From Helichrysum umbraculigerum (Eukaryota; Streptophyta; Magnoliopsida; Asterales; Asteraceae): a DNA stretch of 64,000 nucleotides. Below, piece after piece: positions 10,388 to 23,008 of the stretch; position 1 is the stretch's first letter, and every line of letters begins with the position of its first letter. Location: assembly GCA_949592205.1 (NCBI GenBank), contig CATIUR010000001.1, forward strand, positions 74,497,059 through 74,561,058, written 5' to 3'. The position numbers and the translations under genes are program-made. The notes under the pieces were generated by a model. It searched no databases, was not told the DNA's origin, and worked only from the letters and a program-made list of their open reading frames with translations.

Positions 10388-12692
10388 TGTAACATCCTGT
10401 TTCTGGGCCTGAAAATAAATTGTATTTTATTAAGTTTCAATTGTTTTATTTGAAGATAAACAAGTAAAAGAGTCTCAGGTTTTATTGTGACAAATAAAAT
10501 TGTACTTGTTTTAAATAGTTGAACCTGACGGTAAAATAAAAGTATTTTTATTTACGGGTATTTTCGGGTTCCAGACAATAGGCTAGAAAGGGGTATAATT
10601 TATACACTAATAAAAGAGATGGGTCGGTGGTGTAGCTGGATCATTTCCACCTAACTTATTTCTTCATATCTTCTTAAACTCTCTCAAAAAAAAAAAAAAA
10701 ACCTCACCTCTCTTTACTTTTCAATTAAATCAAGAACATAGATTAGTGATTGAATCTTGCTAAGGAAATCAGTTGCATTATCATCATTCACATCATCTTG
10801 TTCATTTGATTGTAAGTATTCTATGGTGCTTGAGCTCATTTCATAGCAATTAGGCAAATGATGAACATTTAGGTTTTGTATTAATTGAAGTTTGAAGAGT
10901 ATAAATTATTGATTACTTGATGATTATTTGTTGATATGCGTTGATTATATGATGATTTGTGGGTAGAAATTGTTGGTGTTCTTTAAGCTTGAATGTTAGT
11001 TAGGGTTTGGTGATTTTGTTGATTTGATGATGATGCATGAGTTAGATTGTTGTTAGATGATGTTTGTTGTTGTTATTATATGTTTATGGTTGAAGTTTGT
11101 GGTCTTTACTTGTGTAATTTCGTGTTTGTAATCTGATTTTGGTAAAATGGAGTTTTGGTTTCGGAGTTGGTTTGAAGCTGAAGTGCAGGTCGTTTTTAAG
11201 CTTGCGAACGCGATCCCAGCTATGAACCCGGATCGCGTTCCATTGTGTAATCTCATTTCAAACGAATTTTGTTCTTGCGAACGCGATCCTGCCACCTTTC
11301 CCGGATCGCGTTTCGTAGTGTAAAACGGTGACAGAATTATTTTCAAAGGGGAACGCGATCCCACCAATGTTTTCCGGATCGCGTTTGCATGAATTATTTT
11401 GAAGGATTTTGTAAATTTTGAAAATGCATAAGTGTTTAGAAGATGGTGTTTTTAGTGGCACTTATGGTTGACATTCCTTTTGTGGCACTTAAACGGTAAT
11501 TTAGTGGCACTTTTTGTTAAAAGAAATACATAATAATGTGAACGATTTTAAGGGGTTTCGGGGCTTAATGAAAGAGTTTAAAGTCAATTGGGTATTGTAT
11601 ATGATATTGCTTTAGTGGCACTTTCGTGACATTTTAGTGGCACTTTATGCTTAGAAATATATGTTTTGAAATATATGAATTTGTATTGGTATAAGATATA
11701 CATTGATGAGGCGAGATACTGACTTGGTTATTATTTGTTTATTCAAATAAGCGGGCGGCAACTCAGTAATATAAGACCACTGAGTTGAAGATCTTGACTA
11801 TCGGTGAGTGGAATTGTAGTCCTCGGTTCCACCCAGTTGTAACGGGTTCGGTTACAACGGGTAAACCAGGATAGTTTATTTCAGTAGGTTGTGGTTATTA
11901 GTCGTACTGGTACCAGTCTTGTCTGTTTGTTTATATTACTGAATATATGTGTTGATGTGTGATTGTTGTTGAATTGTTGTTTAGTTGATAACAGTTGTGA
12001 ACTGTTGCTTGTTGTTGTGTGCTTTTGCATTGTGAATGCAATATGGTTGTTTTCAGAGGTCAACTGTTGTTGGTTGGGTTTGGGTACTACTGTGTAGTTG
12101 TCGAGGTTTCTTTGATACACATAGTTGAGAACAAGCCTAGTCAGTGAAGGTAGTACTCAAGCTATCGGTTGATTACTGGGAATGGCGTTGCGCCCAGTAG
12201 TCGTGGTTTCTGGGTTGGGTGGATACCAGGAACCGCCGGTCCTCTTGACGTTATGTGCTTATGTGTTTTACTTGTGGTTGTTGCTTAGTTGTAAGACTTG
12301 TTATGAGTGGGTTGAACCGTCGGTTACGGTTCCATTCACTTAGCGTGAGCTAATCCCTCGTTGTTGATTCTTTTTGCAGATTAGGTTAGCTTGTTGTTGA
12401 TGTAGATGTTCGGGTTGTCGATGTTGACTGGAAGTTTGACTAAGCTTGGCGCAACTCTGATCTTTTGTAGTTGTCTTTTGGAAAAGTTTTATATAAGGCC
12501 CGTTTTGTGTTAATATGGGTTGAAATTAATATGGTTGTGAATAGTTAACTAATGTTGTTATATTTTGCAGTCGTTAAACTTGGAAGCATAGTAAGTCGGT
12601 AAATGTTTTTGTTTTGGGGGACTTGCGCTTCCGTTTTCGAAACATAATATTAAAATGATATGTTTTGGTTTGCGTAAGGACCGGGCCTTACA
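10388..12692 (+). repeat. TR-GAG array LTR 2
   Basis: 2305 bp, nearly identical to LTR 1 without the 61-bp duplication. It shares AACCTGAC near its start and TTTTGCAG near its end with LTR 1. In its middle it shares TGCTTAGAAATA and GAAATATATG with LTR 4, so it is a mosaic. Confidence 0.92.
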
Positions 12693-12871
12693 AGTTGGTA
12701 TCAGAGCATAGGTTTGGGTGAATTGGGCATTTGCGAATGTTCAATCCCAAATCTATTTGGTGTTAGTCAAACTTTTCGGTTTGTGGGATTAGCTTTTGGT
12801 TGGGGATTGGTTAGTATAGGTGATACTAACGATTAACAAGTTGCAAGTTGTGTTTGATTGTGAGTACAGGA

Positions 12872-14122
12872 ATGGCAGATGATGAGAATACGACTCCCAA
12901 TAATGCTGCTAGAACTGAGCTTCCACCTCCATAAATTAATAATGTTAATCAGGGTGGTACTTCAAATGTGAATCATGATGAAGCTAGTCAAGATGATTAT
13001 GTGTTGCAATTGGAAGATGATGTGATAAGACTCAAAAAGATTGAACAGATGTACTTGGAGTTACAATCTAGGGTAGCTCAGCAAGCGTATCAGTCTCCTC
13101 CTCCACATCAGCAGAATAAGTTGTGTTCATTTAAGACTTTTAAAGCGTGTGGACCTAAAGAATTTGAGGGAGGTAATGATCCAATGGTGACACTGAATTG
13201 GTTAAGGGACACCGAAAGGAAATTTGATGTGTGTCAGTGTGAAGATAAGTTAAGAGTTAAGTATGCGGTTCAGTTATTGAAAGGCCAAGCGATGAACTGG
13301 CGGGATTCTGCGACTGCACAAATGACACCGGAGCAAAGATCTAGAATTACTTGGGCTGAATTTCATAGGGAGATTAGTAAGCAATTCTGCTCTGAGTTTG
13401 ATATGCTTAGACTTAGACAGGAGTTTCTGGATTTGGAGTTTTCTGAGAAAATGACAATGGATGAACTTATCAATCAATTCACCGATAAGTTAAGATTTGT
13501 TCAACAATGGGTTCCAGACGAGAGGACTAGGATTACCCATTTTGTTAAGACTTTACCACCACAGTACCGGACATCAGTGAGGTTGGCTCGTAATTTGACT
13601 GAGGCTTTTGAGTTAGCTAGGTCGGTGCATAGTGACAATCAAGCATGTGAAAAGTTGGGTAAGAATAAGTCTGTGCAACAATCTAAGAGTGGTACTACTG
13701 GAAGTAAGAGTCAGAATCGGAGAATTGAGTTTAGCGAGGGCTCGGTGGGTAGTGATCCAAATCCTTGGTGTGCCACTTGTAGGTCGAGGCATTCGGGTCC
13801 ATGTACTCCTCAAACATTAAGGTGCATAAAGTGTGGAGCATTGGGGCATGGTAGTAGAGATTGTACTTTTCCTCAGTCTGTGTGTTGGAACTGCAAGAAA
13901 GAGGGTCATCGGGCAGGTCAATGTCCGGAATATGTTAGACAAGGTTCGGGTTTAGCTGGAAGTTCGGGTTCTGGTTCGGGTTCTGCATCATCAATTGGAT
14001 AAAAGAGAAAGATGGCGCCTCCACGAGCTTTTCATATGACAGTGGGAGATCAAATGACAGTGGGGGAATTGCTCGAAGTGAATAACCAAGGTAGATTCTA
14101 TAATTACTTTGATGTAATATAG
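12872..14122 (+). pseudogene. TR-GAG gag, unit 2 (two nonsense codons)
   Basis: Same layout as unit 1: ATG at 12872, the shared stop at codon 21 (12932-12934), and a frame open again from 12968. A second stop at 14000-14002 removes the last 40 residues after the zinc knuckles. A conserved Trp in the MNWWDS motif is Arg here (MNWRDS), and the Trp before EKLGKN is Cys. Both zinc knuckles remain intact. Confidence 0.85.
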
Positions 14123-14216
14123 TTTATAGTATTGTATGCCCATGTGTGAGTGTAGCGTTTGGTCTATTATGTGTGGGATTGGATTTCGGGGACGAAATCC
14201 TTTAAGGGGGAAGATT

Positions 14217-16519
14217 TGTAACATCCTGTTTCTGGGCCTGAAAATAAATTGTATTTTATTAAGTTTCAATTGTTTTATTTGAAGATAAACAAGTAAAAGA
14301 GTCTCAGGTTTTATTGTGACAAATAAAATTGTACTTGTTTTAAATAGTTGAAACTGACGGTAAAATAAAAGTATTTTTATCTACGGGTATTTTCGGGTTA
14401 CAGACAATAGGCTAGAAAGGGGTATAATTTATACACTAATAAAAGAGATGGGTCGGTGGTGTAGCTGGATCATTTCCACCTAACTTATTTCTTCATATCT
14501 TCTTAAACTCTCTCAAAAAAAAAAAAAACCTCACCTCTCTTTACTTTTCAATTAAATCAAGAACATAGATTAGTGATTGAATCTTGCTAAGGAAATCAGT
14601 TGCATTATCATCATTCACATCATCTTGTTCATTTGATTGTAAGTATTCTATGGTGCTTGAGCTCATTTCATAGCAATTAGGCAAATGATGAACATTTAGG
14701 TTTTGTATTAATTGAAGTTTGAAGAGTATAAATTATTGATTACTTGATGATTATTTGTTGATATGCGTTGATTATATGATGATTTGTGGGTAGAAATTGT
14801 TGGTGTTCTTTAAGCTTGAATGTTAGTTAGGGTTTGGTGATTTTGTTGATTTGATGATGATGCATGAGTTAGATTGTTGTTAGATGATGTTTGTTGTTGT
14901 TATTATATGTTTATGGTTGAAGTTTGTGGTCTTTACTTGTGTAATTTCGTGTTTGTAATCTGATTTTGGTAAAATGGAGTTTTGGTTTCGGAGTTGGTTT
15001 GAAGCTGAAGTGCAGGTCGTTTTTAAGCTTGCGAACGCGATCCCAGCTATGAACCCGGATCGCGTTCCATTGTGTAATCTCATTTCAAACGGATTTTGTT
15101 CTTGCGAACGCGATCCTGCCACCTTTCCCGGATCGCGTTTCGTAGTGCAAAACGGTGACAGAATTATTTTCAAAGGGGAACGCGATCCCACCAATGTTTT
15201 CCGGATCGCGTTTGCATGAATTATTTTGAAGGATTTTGTAAATTTTGAAAATGCATAAGTGTTTAGAAGATGGTGTTTTTGGTGGCACTTATGGTTGACA
15301 TTCCTTTTGTGGCACTTAAACGGTAATTTAGTGGCACTTTTTATTAAAAGAAATACATAATAATGTGAACGATTTTAAGGGGTTTCGGGGCTTAATGAAA
15401 GAGTTTAAAGTCAATTGGGTATTGTATATGATATTGCTTTAGTGGCACTTCCGTGACATTTTAGTGGCACTTTATGCCTAGAAATATATGTTTTGAAATC
15501 TATGAATTTGTATTGGTATAAGATATACATTGATGAGGCGAGATACTGACTTGGTTATTATTTGTTTATTCAGATAAGCGGGCGGCAACTCAGTAATATA
15601 AGACCACTGAGTTGAAGATCTTGATTATCGGTGAGTGGAATTGTAGTCCTCGGTTCCACCCAGTTGTAACGGGTTCGGTTACAACGGGTAAACCAGGATA
15701 GTTTATTTCAGTAGGTTGTGGTTATTAGTCGTACTGGTACCAGTCTTGTCTGTTTGTTTATATTACTGAATATATGTGTTGATGTGTGATTGTTGTTGAA
15801 TTGTTGTTTAGTTGATAACAGTTGTGAACTGTTGCTTGTTGTTGTGTGCTTTTGCATTGTGAATGCAATATGGTTGTTTTCAGAGGTCAACTGTTGTTGG
15901 TTGGGTTTGGGTACTACTGTGTAGTTGTCGAGGTTTCTTTGATACACATAGTTGAGAACAAGCCTAGTCAGTGAAGGTAGTACTCAAGCTATCGGTTGAT
16001 TACTGGGAATGGCGTTGCGCCCAGTAGTCGTGGTTTCTGGGTTGGGTGGATACCAGGAACCGCCGGTCCTCTTGACGTTATGTGCTTATGTGTTTTACTT
16101 GTGGTTGTTGCTTAGTTGTAAGACTTGTTATGAGTGGGTTGAACCGTCGGTTACGGTTCCATTCACTTAGCGTGAGCTAATCCCTCGTTGTTGATTCTTT
16201 TTGCAGATTAGGTTAGCTTGTTGTTGATGTAGATGTTCGGGTTGTCGATGTTGACTGGAAGTTTGACTAAGCTTGGCGCAACTCTGATCTTTTGTAGTTG
16301 TCTTTTGAAAAAGTTTTATATAAGGCCCGTTTTGTGTTAATATGGGTTGAAATTAATATGGTTGTGAATAGTTAACTAATGTTGTTATATTTTGTAGTCG
16401 TTAAACTTGGAAGCATAGTAAGTCGGTAAATGTTTTTGTTTTGGGGGACTTGCGCTTCCGTTTTCGAAACATAATATTAAAATGATATGTTTTGGTTTGC
16501 GTAAGGACCGGGCCTTACA
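14217..16519 (+). repeat. TR-GAG array LTR 3
   Basis: 2303 bp. It shares AAACTGAC, TATCTACGGG and GGTTACAG near its start with LTR 4, but TGCCTAGAAATA in its middle with LTR 1. Private changes include TTTGGTGGCAC and CTTGATTATC. Confidence 0.92.
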
Positions 16520-16698
16520 AGTTGGTATCAGAGCATAGGTTTGGGTGAATTGGGCATTTGCGAATGTTCAATCCCAAATCTATTTGGTGTTAGTCAAACT
16601 TTTCGGTTTGTGGGATTAGCTTTTGGTTGGGGATTGGTTAGTATAGGTGATACTAACGATTAACAAGTTGCAAGTTGTGTTTGATTGTGAGTACAGGA

Positions 16699-17948
16699 AT
16701 GGCAGATGATGAGAATACGACTCCCAATAATGCTGCTAGAACTGAGCTTCCACCTCCATAAATTAATAATGTTAATCAGAGTGGTACTTCAAATGTGAAT
16801 CATGATGAAGCTAGTCAAGATGATTATGTGTTGCAATTGGAAGATGATGTGATAAGACTCAAAAAGATTGAACAGTTGTACTTGGAGTTATAATCTAGGG
16901 TAGCTCAGCAAGCGTATCAGTCTCCTCCTCCACATCAGCAGAATAAGTTGTGTTCATTTAAGACTTTTAAAGCGTGTGGACCTAAAGAATTTGAGGGAGG
17001 TAATGATCCAATGGTGACACTGAATTGGTTAAGGGACACCGAAAGGAAATTTGATGTGTGTCAGTGTGAAGATAAGTTAAGAGTTAAGTATGCGGTTCAG
17101 TTATTGAAAGGCCAAGCGATGAACTGGTGGGATTCTGCGACTGCACAAATGACACCGGAGCAAAGATCTAGAATTACTTGGGCTGAATTTCATAGGGAGA
17201 TTAGTAAGCAATTCTGCTCTGAATTGATATGCTTAGACTTAGACAGGAGTTTCTGGATTTGGAGTTTTCTGAGAAAATGACAATGGATGAACTTATCAAT
17301 CAATTCACCGATAAGTTAAGATTTGTTCAACAATGGGTTCCAGACGAGAGGACTAGGATTACCCATTTTGTTAAGACTTTACCACCACAGTACCGGACAT
17401 CAGTGAGGTTGGCTCGTAATTTGACCGAGGCTTTTGAGTTAGCTAGGTCGGTGCATAGTGACAATCAAGCATGGGAAAAGTTGGGTAAGAATAAGTCTGT
17501 GCAACAATCTAAGAGTGGTACTAATGGAAGTAAGAGTCAGAATCGGAGAATTGAGTTTAGCGAGGGCTCGGTGGGTAGTGATCCAAATCCTTGGTGTGCC
17601 ACTTGTAGGTCGAGGCATTCGGGTCCATGTACTCCTCAAACATTAAGGTGCATAAAGTGTGGAGCATTGGGGCATGGTAGTAGAGATTGTACTTTTCCTC
17701 AGTCTGTGTGTTGGAACTGCAAGAAAGAGGGTCATCGGGCAGGTCAATGTCCGGAATATGTTAGACAAGGTTCGGGTTTAGCTGGAAGTTCGGGTTCTGG
17801 TTCGGGTTCTGCATCATCAATTGGACAAAAGAGAAAGATGGCGCCTCCACGAGCTTTTCATATGACAGTGGGAGATCAAATGACAGTGGGGGAATTGCTC
17901 GAAGTGAATAACCAAGGTAGATTCTATAATTACTTTGATGTAATATAG
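16699..17948 (+). pseudogene. TR-GAG gag, unit 3 (two stops and a frameshift)
   Basis: The start codon is at 16699. Stops are the shared codon 21 (16759-16761) and a private TAA at 16891-16893. A one-base deletion near 17222 shifts the frame, so the capsid half (16948-17280) and the rest with the two zinc knuckles (17229-17948) lie in different frames. This is the most decayed of the three copies. Confidence 0.85.
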
Positions 17949-20900
17949 TTTATAGTATTGTATGCCCATGTGTGATTGTAGCGTTTGGTCTATTATTTGT
18001 GGGATTTGATTTCGGGGACGAAATCCTTTAAGGGGGGAAGATTTGTAACATCCTGTTTCTGGGCCTGAAAATAAATTGTATTTTATTAAGTTTCAATTGT
18101 TTTATTTGAAGATAAACAAGTAAAAGAGTCTCAGGTTTTATTGTGACAAATAAAATTGTACTTGTTTTAAATAGTTGAAACTGACGGTAAAATAAAAGTA
18201 TTTTTATCTACGGGTATTTTCGGGTTACAGACAATAGGCTAGAAAGGGGTATAATTTATACACTAATAAAAGAGATGGGTCGGTGGTGTAGCTGGATCAT
18301 TTCCACCTAACTTATTTCTTCATATCTTCTTAAACTCTCTCAAAAAAAAAAAAAACCTCACCTCTCTTTACTTTTCAATTAAATCAAGAACATAGATTAG
18401 TGATTGAATCTTGCTAAGGAAATCAGTTGCATTATCATCATTCACATCATCTTGTTCATTTGATTGTAAGTATTCTATGGTGCTTGAGCTCATTTCATAG
18501 CAATTAGGCAAATGATGAACATTTAGGTTTTGTATTAATTGAAGTTTGAAGAGTATAAATTATTGATTACTTGATGATTATTTGTTGATATGCGTTGATT
18601 ATATGATGATTTGTGGGTAGAAATTGTTGGTGTTCTTTAAGCTTGAATGTTAGTTAGGGTTTGGTGATTTTGTTGATTTGATGATGATGCATGAGTTAGA
18701 TTGTTGTTAGATGATGTTTGTTGTTGTTATTATATGTTTATGGTTGAAGTTTGTGGTCTTTACTTGTGTAATTTCGTGTTTGTAATCTGATTTTGGTAAA
18801 ATGGAGTTTTGGTTTCGGAGTTGGTTTGAAGCTGAAGTGCAGGTCGTTTTTAAGCTTGCGAACGCGATCCCAGCTATGAACCCGGATCGCGTTCCATTGT
18901 GTAATCTCATTTCAAACGGATTTTGTTCTTGCGAACGCGATCCTGCCACCTTTCTCGGATCGCGTTTCGTAGTGTAAAACGGTGACAGAATTATTTTCAA
19001 AGGGGAACGTGATCCCACCAATGTTTTCCGGATCGCGTTTGCATGAATTATTTTGAAGGATTTTGTAAATTTTGAAAATGCATAAGTGTTTAGAAGATGG
19101 TGTTTTTAGTGGCACTTATGGTTGACATTCCTTTTGTGGCACTTAAACGGTAATTTAGTGGCACTTTTTATTAAAAGAAATACATAATAATGTGAACGAT
19201 TTTAAGGGGTTTCGGGGCTTAATGAAAGAGTTTAAAGTCAATTGGGTATTGTATATGATATTGCTTTAGTGGCACTTCCGTGACATTTTAGTGGCACTTT
19301 ATGCTTAGAAATATATGTTTTGAAATATATGAATTTGTATTGGTATAAGATATACATTGATGAGGCGAGATACTGACTTGGTTATTATTTGTTTATTCAG
19401 ATAAGCGGGCGGCAACTCAGTAATATAAGACCACTGAGTTGAAGATCTTGACTATCGGTGAGTGGAATTGTAGTCCTCGGTTCCACCCAGTTGTAACGGG
19501 TTCGGTTACAACGGGTAAACCAGGATAGTTTATTTCAGTAGGTTGTGGTTATTAGTCGTACTGGTACCAGTCTTGTCTGTTTGTTTATATTACTGAATAT
19601 ATGTGTTGATGTGTGATTGTTGTTGAATTGTTGTTTAGTTGATAACAGTTGTGAACTGTTGCTTGTTGTTGTGTGCTTTTGCATTGTGAATGCAATATGG
19701 TTGTTTTCAGAGGTCAACTGTTGTTGGTTGGGTTTGGGTACTACTGTGTAGTTGTCGAGGTTTCTTTGAGACACATAGTTGAGAACAAGCCTAGTCAGTG
19801 AAGGTAGTACTCAAGCTATCGGTTGATTACTGGGAATGGCGTTGCGCCCAGTAGTCGTGGTTTCTGGGTTGGGTGGATACCAGGAACCGCCGGTCCTCTT
19901 GACGTTATGTGCTTATGTGTTTTACTTGTGGTTGTTGCTTAGTTGTAAGTGTGACACCCCCAAATTTGATTGATTTGCGGAAGCTCGATTTGGGTGTCAC
20001 TAATCAATATACAAAGCACATAAGATATAATGAACGACCACTATATGCGTCGTTTTAAACTTGTATAGATAAAGTAAACGTTTACATCAAAATATTGTTA
20101 CATTAGCTCGATTTCTGAAATTGAGAGATTTCATAGCATAATTACTTTTACAAAATATAATAATGCAATCCAATCTCTAGTTGTATTAATGCTGACTCGA
20201 GCTAATAGTTCCTGCTTGTGCAGCCAACCTACTGCTGGGTACCTGTGATAAATACTAAAATGGGTCAGCGAAAACGCTGGTGAGCTCACAGGTTTGTATG
20301 TCAATGTATAGTTGTAAGAACCGCAAGATTTATATTGAATTTAAAATGCAATTAAGCAAAATAAAAGTTATACAATCCATGAGCACATAGTCTGAGCTTA
20401 ACTTGATTTGTCATGCCCAATTAAGGAAACCTAACTTGAAATGCCTCCTACGAGTGTCTAATCCACACTCGTCTTCCCAAATGCTAATACATCCGTTTGA
20501 CCGGTTAGTGCGTGCTAACCCGGATGAGGATTGTCAATCCCATATGATATCATATACTAACATTCACGCTATAAATACTAGAGACTATGCTATGGAGGAC
20601 TTTAAATTGATTAGCTTGAAACTCATGTAGTATTTGAAGTTTGTCACTTGCGTTCTACTTGTAAAACAAAATGAAGTAGTAATATCACACCCCTAGTAAA
20701 AGTAGTGAAAATGGGGCCATGAAACTCACCTGATTCTTGGAGTGTTTAATTTAATAAACTTGAGGTAATTAGCTGTAATTTGGTGTCCAAAGTCTTGAAA
20801 CCTGAATGTGTCCACGACACTTGAATTGTTATTAATTGTACCGGTATCTCGAAAGACTACCATTGAAATTGTTTGTTTAACTTGATGTCCAAATTACCCC

Positions 20901-21179
20901 GATTTGGTTGATTGTATAGTTACAAGTTACTACGACTTGTTTGATTGACTTGATACAAGTTACAACGACTTGTTTGATTGTGAATTAGGTTTTGAAAATG
21001 TATACGGCCCGTTGGTGATTGTTTGAATTTAAATATGTTAATGTTCTCCTTATGTCTCGACGTGTTAACCTTGAAAAGTAAATTTTCATTATGATTGAAA
21101 AGTTGTATCGTGTAAGCGTTTTGAAGTTGTACAAGTTTGACATTTTTGTTGTAAAAATGTGCTTACAGAATCTAAGTAC

Positions 21180-21272
21180 GGGGGTCCGGGGGCAGCGCCC
21201 CTGGTTAGCGGGGTCCAAGGGGCGGCAGCCCCTGGCGGGGTCCAAGGGGCAGAGCCCCTGGCTGGGGTCGAG
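21180..21272. repeat. Expanded GC-rich palindromic block in solo LTR 2
   Basis: Three consecutive units of a GGGGTCC...GGGGC...GCCCCTGG type occur here, against a shorter version in solo LTR 1. Each unit can form a small GC hairpin. Confidence 0.6.
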
Positions 21273-21418
21273 CTGCCAGGTCAGCTTGGAAAATTTTTAT
21301 TTCTGCTATATTGTTTTAAGGAAAAACGCATCCGGACTTGAATTTGGGTGAAATCAAGTGATAAAATTTCGAGCCTCGACACTTAGTAAAAATCTGTGTT
21401 TTTGAGGTTCTAGTTTGT

Positions 21419-21720
21419 GCGACGTTGGGTGCGACGTTGGGTGCGACGTTGGGTGCGACGTCGCAGATCCGGACTGCGACGTTGGGCATGGCGTCGCTAT
21501 GTGCGACTTTCGCAATTTAATGCGACGTTGTACGTGACGTCGCTATAGGCGACGTAGTTGATTTCTGCGACGTAAGGGTCTACGTCGCTAAGTGCGACGT
21601 CGCAATTCAATGCGACGTAATAGGCTGCGTCGCTATATGCGACATTGGGGTTATAGTGTGACGTAAGTCGCTGCGTCGCATTTGCTCCAGGCCAAATGCG
21701 ACGTACGGAGTCTGATCGGA
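21419..21720. repeat. ACGT-core repeat array inside solo LTR 2
   Basis: It begins with consecutive copies of the 12-mer TGCGACGTTGGG, followed by more GCGACGTC, GCGACGTA and TGACGTAAG units, about fifteen ACGT cores in all. It corresponds to 1390-1690 in solo LTR 1. Confidence 0.7.
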
Positions 21721-23008
21721 GTTTCAACCTCAAAAATGCAATTTTCCGGCCATCGATCGACATAATATTTTTACCCAACCCATTTTAGGACATTACAAGG
21801 TTATACAAACAACTAGCAAGTTATAAAACTTAAAAACGAGAGTTTTCGGAGTTGTGTCGGAAACTTACAAATCGCCGAAATGAAATTCCGGAAAGATAGG
21901 ATTGTAGATCGCGAAGTGGTGAACGTTTTATTCCAAACGAGTATGATGATTTGAAGTCGTTTAGCGTATTTATTTTGTGATTTTTTATGGATTATGGAGA
22001 TGGTGGTGATAGAGAGAAAATAAGAGAGGAGAGAGAGAAAGGAAATGGGAAATGAAAGAAAAGATGGTGGGGATGGGAGGTTAACTCCCATTTTCGCCCA
22101 GCTTTTCCCGCTCCGTGCGGTGTTCGTTTTCTCCGTCGTTCAAACGTTAAATATTTATTTTACGATTTTAATATACGTTTTAAAATACGAATAATTATTC
22201 AGTATTTTTGTTGAAGTATTTTACTAACTATTTAATAATTACATTAGAAAAGGTGGATTGTCTCGTTTCGTTTGCGAAGTTACATTCTGATTCGCGTTAA
22301 TATTAATTGTTTGATAAAATCTGGATACGAAATATTATTGACATAATATTTTTAAATACGATAACGTTATTAATCATCCTTGTATTACTTAAATAAATTG
22401 TTCACCAACGTCCGCATTTAATGTATCGAAGTTCATTCGATTTGAAACTCGTACGATTTAAACAAACCGCATCATAGTGTAGATATATATTCAACAATAT
22501 ATATAATAATTGATACATTAATTAGCCTAACACAGAACTAATTACATGTATTAATACTTGTTTAGGCACTAAATTCTAGTCCTAAATTGACGGTTGTCAC
22601 AGTAAGACTTGTTATGAGTGGGTTGAACCGTCGGTTACGGTTCCATTCACTTAGCGTGAGCTAATCCCTCGTTGTTGATTCTTTTTGCAGATTAGGTTAG
22701 CTTGTTGTTGATGTAGATGTTCGGGTTGTCGATGTTGACTGGAAGTTTGACTAAGCTTGGCGCAACTCTGATCTTTTGTAGTTGTCTTTTGGAAAAGTTT
22801 TATATAAGGCCCGTTTTGTGTTAATATGGGTTGAAATTAATATGGTTGTGAATAGTTAACTAATGTTGTTATATTTTGTAGTCGTTAAACTTGGAAGCAT
22901 AGTAAGTCGGTAAATGTTTTTGTTTTGGGGGACTTGCGCTTCCGTTTTCGAAACATAATATTAAAATGATATGTTTTGGTTTGCGTAAGGACCGGGCCTT
23001 ACAACTAC

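Larger units (their letters stand above)
19950..22601 (-). mobile_element. Solo LTR, Tekay-related family, copy 2
   Basis: Starts TGTGACACCC, ends GGTTGTCACA, and is flanked by GTAAG at 19945-19949 and 22602-22606, within LTR 4 of the TR-GAG array. Its minus strand has the same order of blocks as the chromovirus LTR, including the region with GAGCTCACAGGT and CTACTGCTGGGTACC read in reverse. It is related to but distinct from solo LTR 1. No internal sequence or coding region remains. It is the innermost, latest visible insertion of the nest. Confidence 0.88.
6498..23003 (+). mobile_element. Tandem TR-GAG retrotransposon array: four LTRs, three internal regions
   Basis: The array starts TGTAACATCC, ends GGGCCTTACA, and is flanked once by ACTAC (6493-6497, 23004-23008). 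LTRs lie at 6498-8863, 10388-12692, 14217-16519 and 18044-23003; the last contains a solo LTR. Each of the three internal regions is exactly 1524 bp (8864-10387, 12693-14216, 16520-18043). Each starts with an initiator-Met PBS, carries only a gag frame, and ends with a hairpin plus PPT. No protease, RT or integrase is present, matching the known TR-GAG class of non-autonomous gag-only elements. A single TSD around the multimer means it amplified in place by unequal LTR recombination, or entered as a multimer. Confidence 0.92.
18044..23003 (+). repeat. TR-GAG array LTR 4, split by a solo LTR
   Basis: The LTR runs 18044-19949 and resumes at 22607-23003. Removing the insertion and one copy of GTAAG gives 2303 bp, the same as LTR 3. 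It carries CG-to-TG decay in one hairpin arm (AACGTGATCC near 19007) and a CCCGGATC-to-CTCGGATC change near 18956. Confidence 0.9.
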
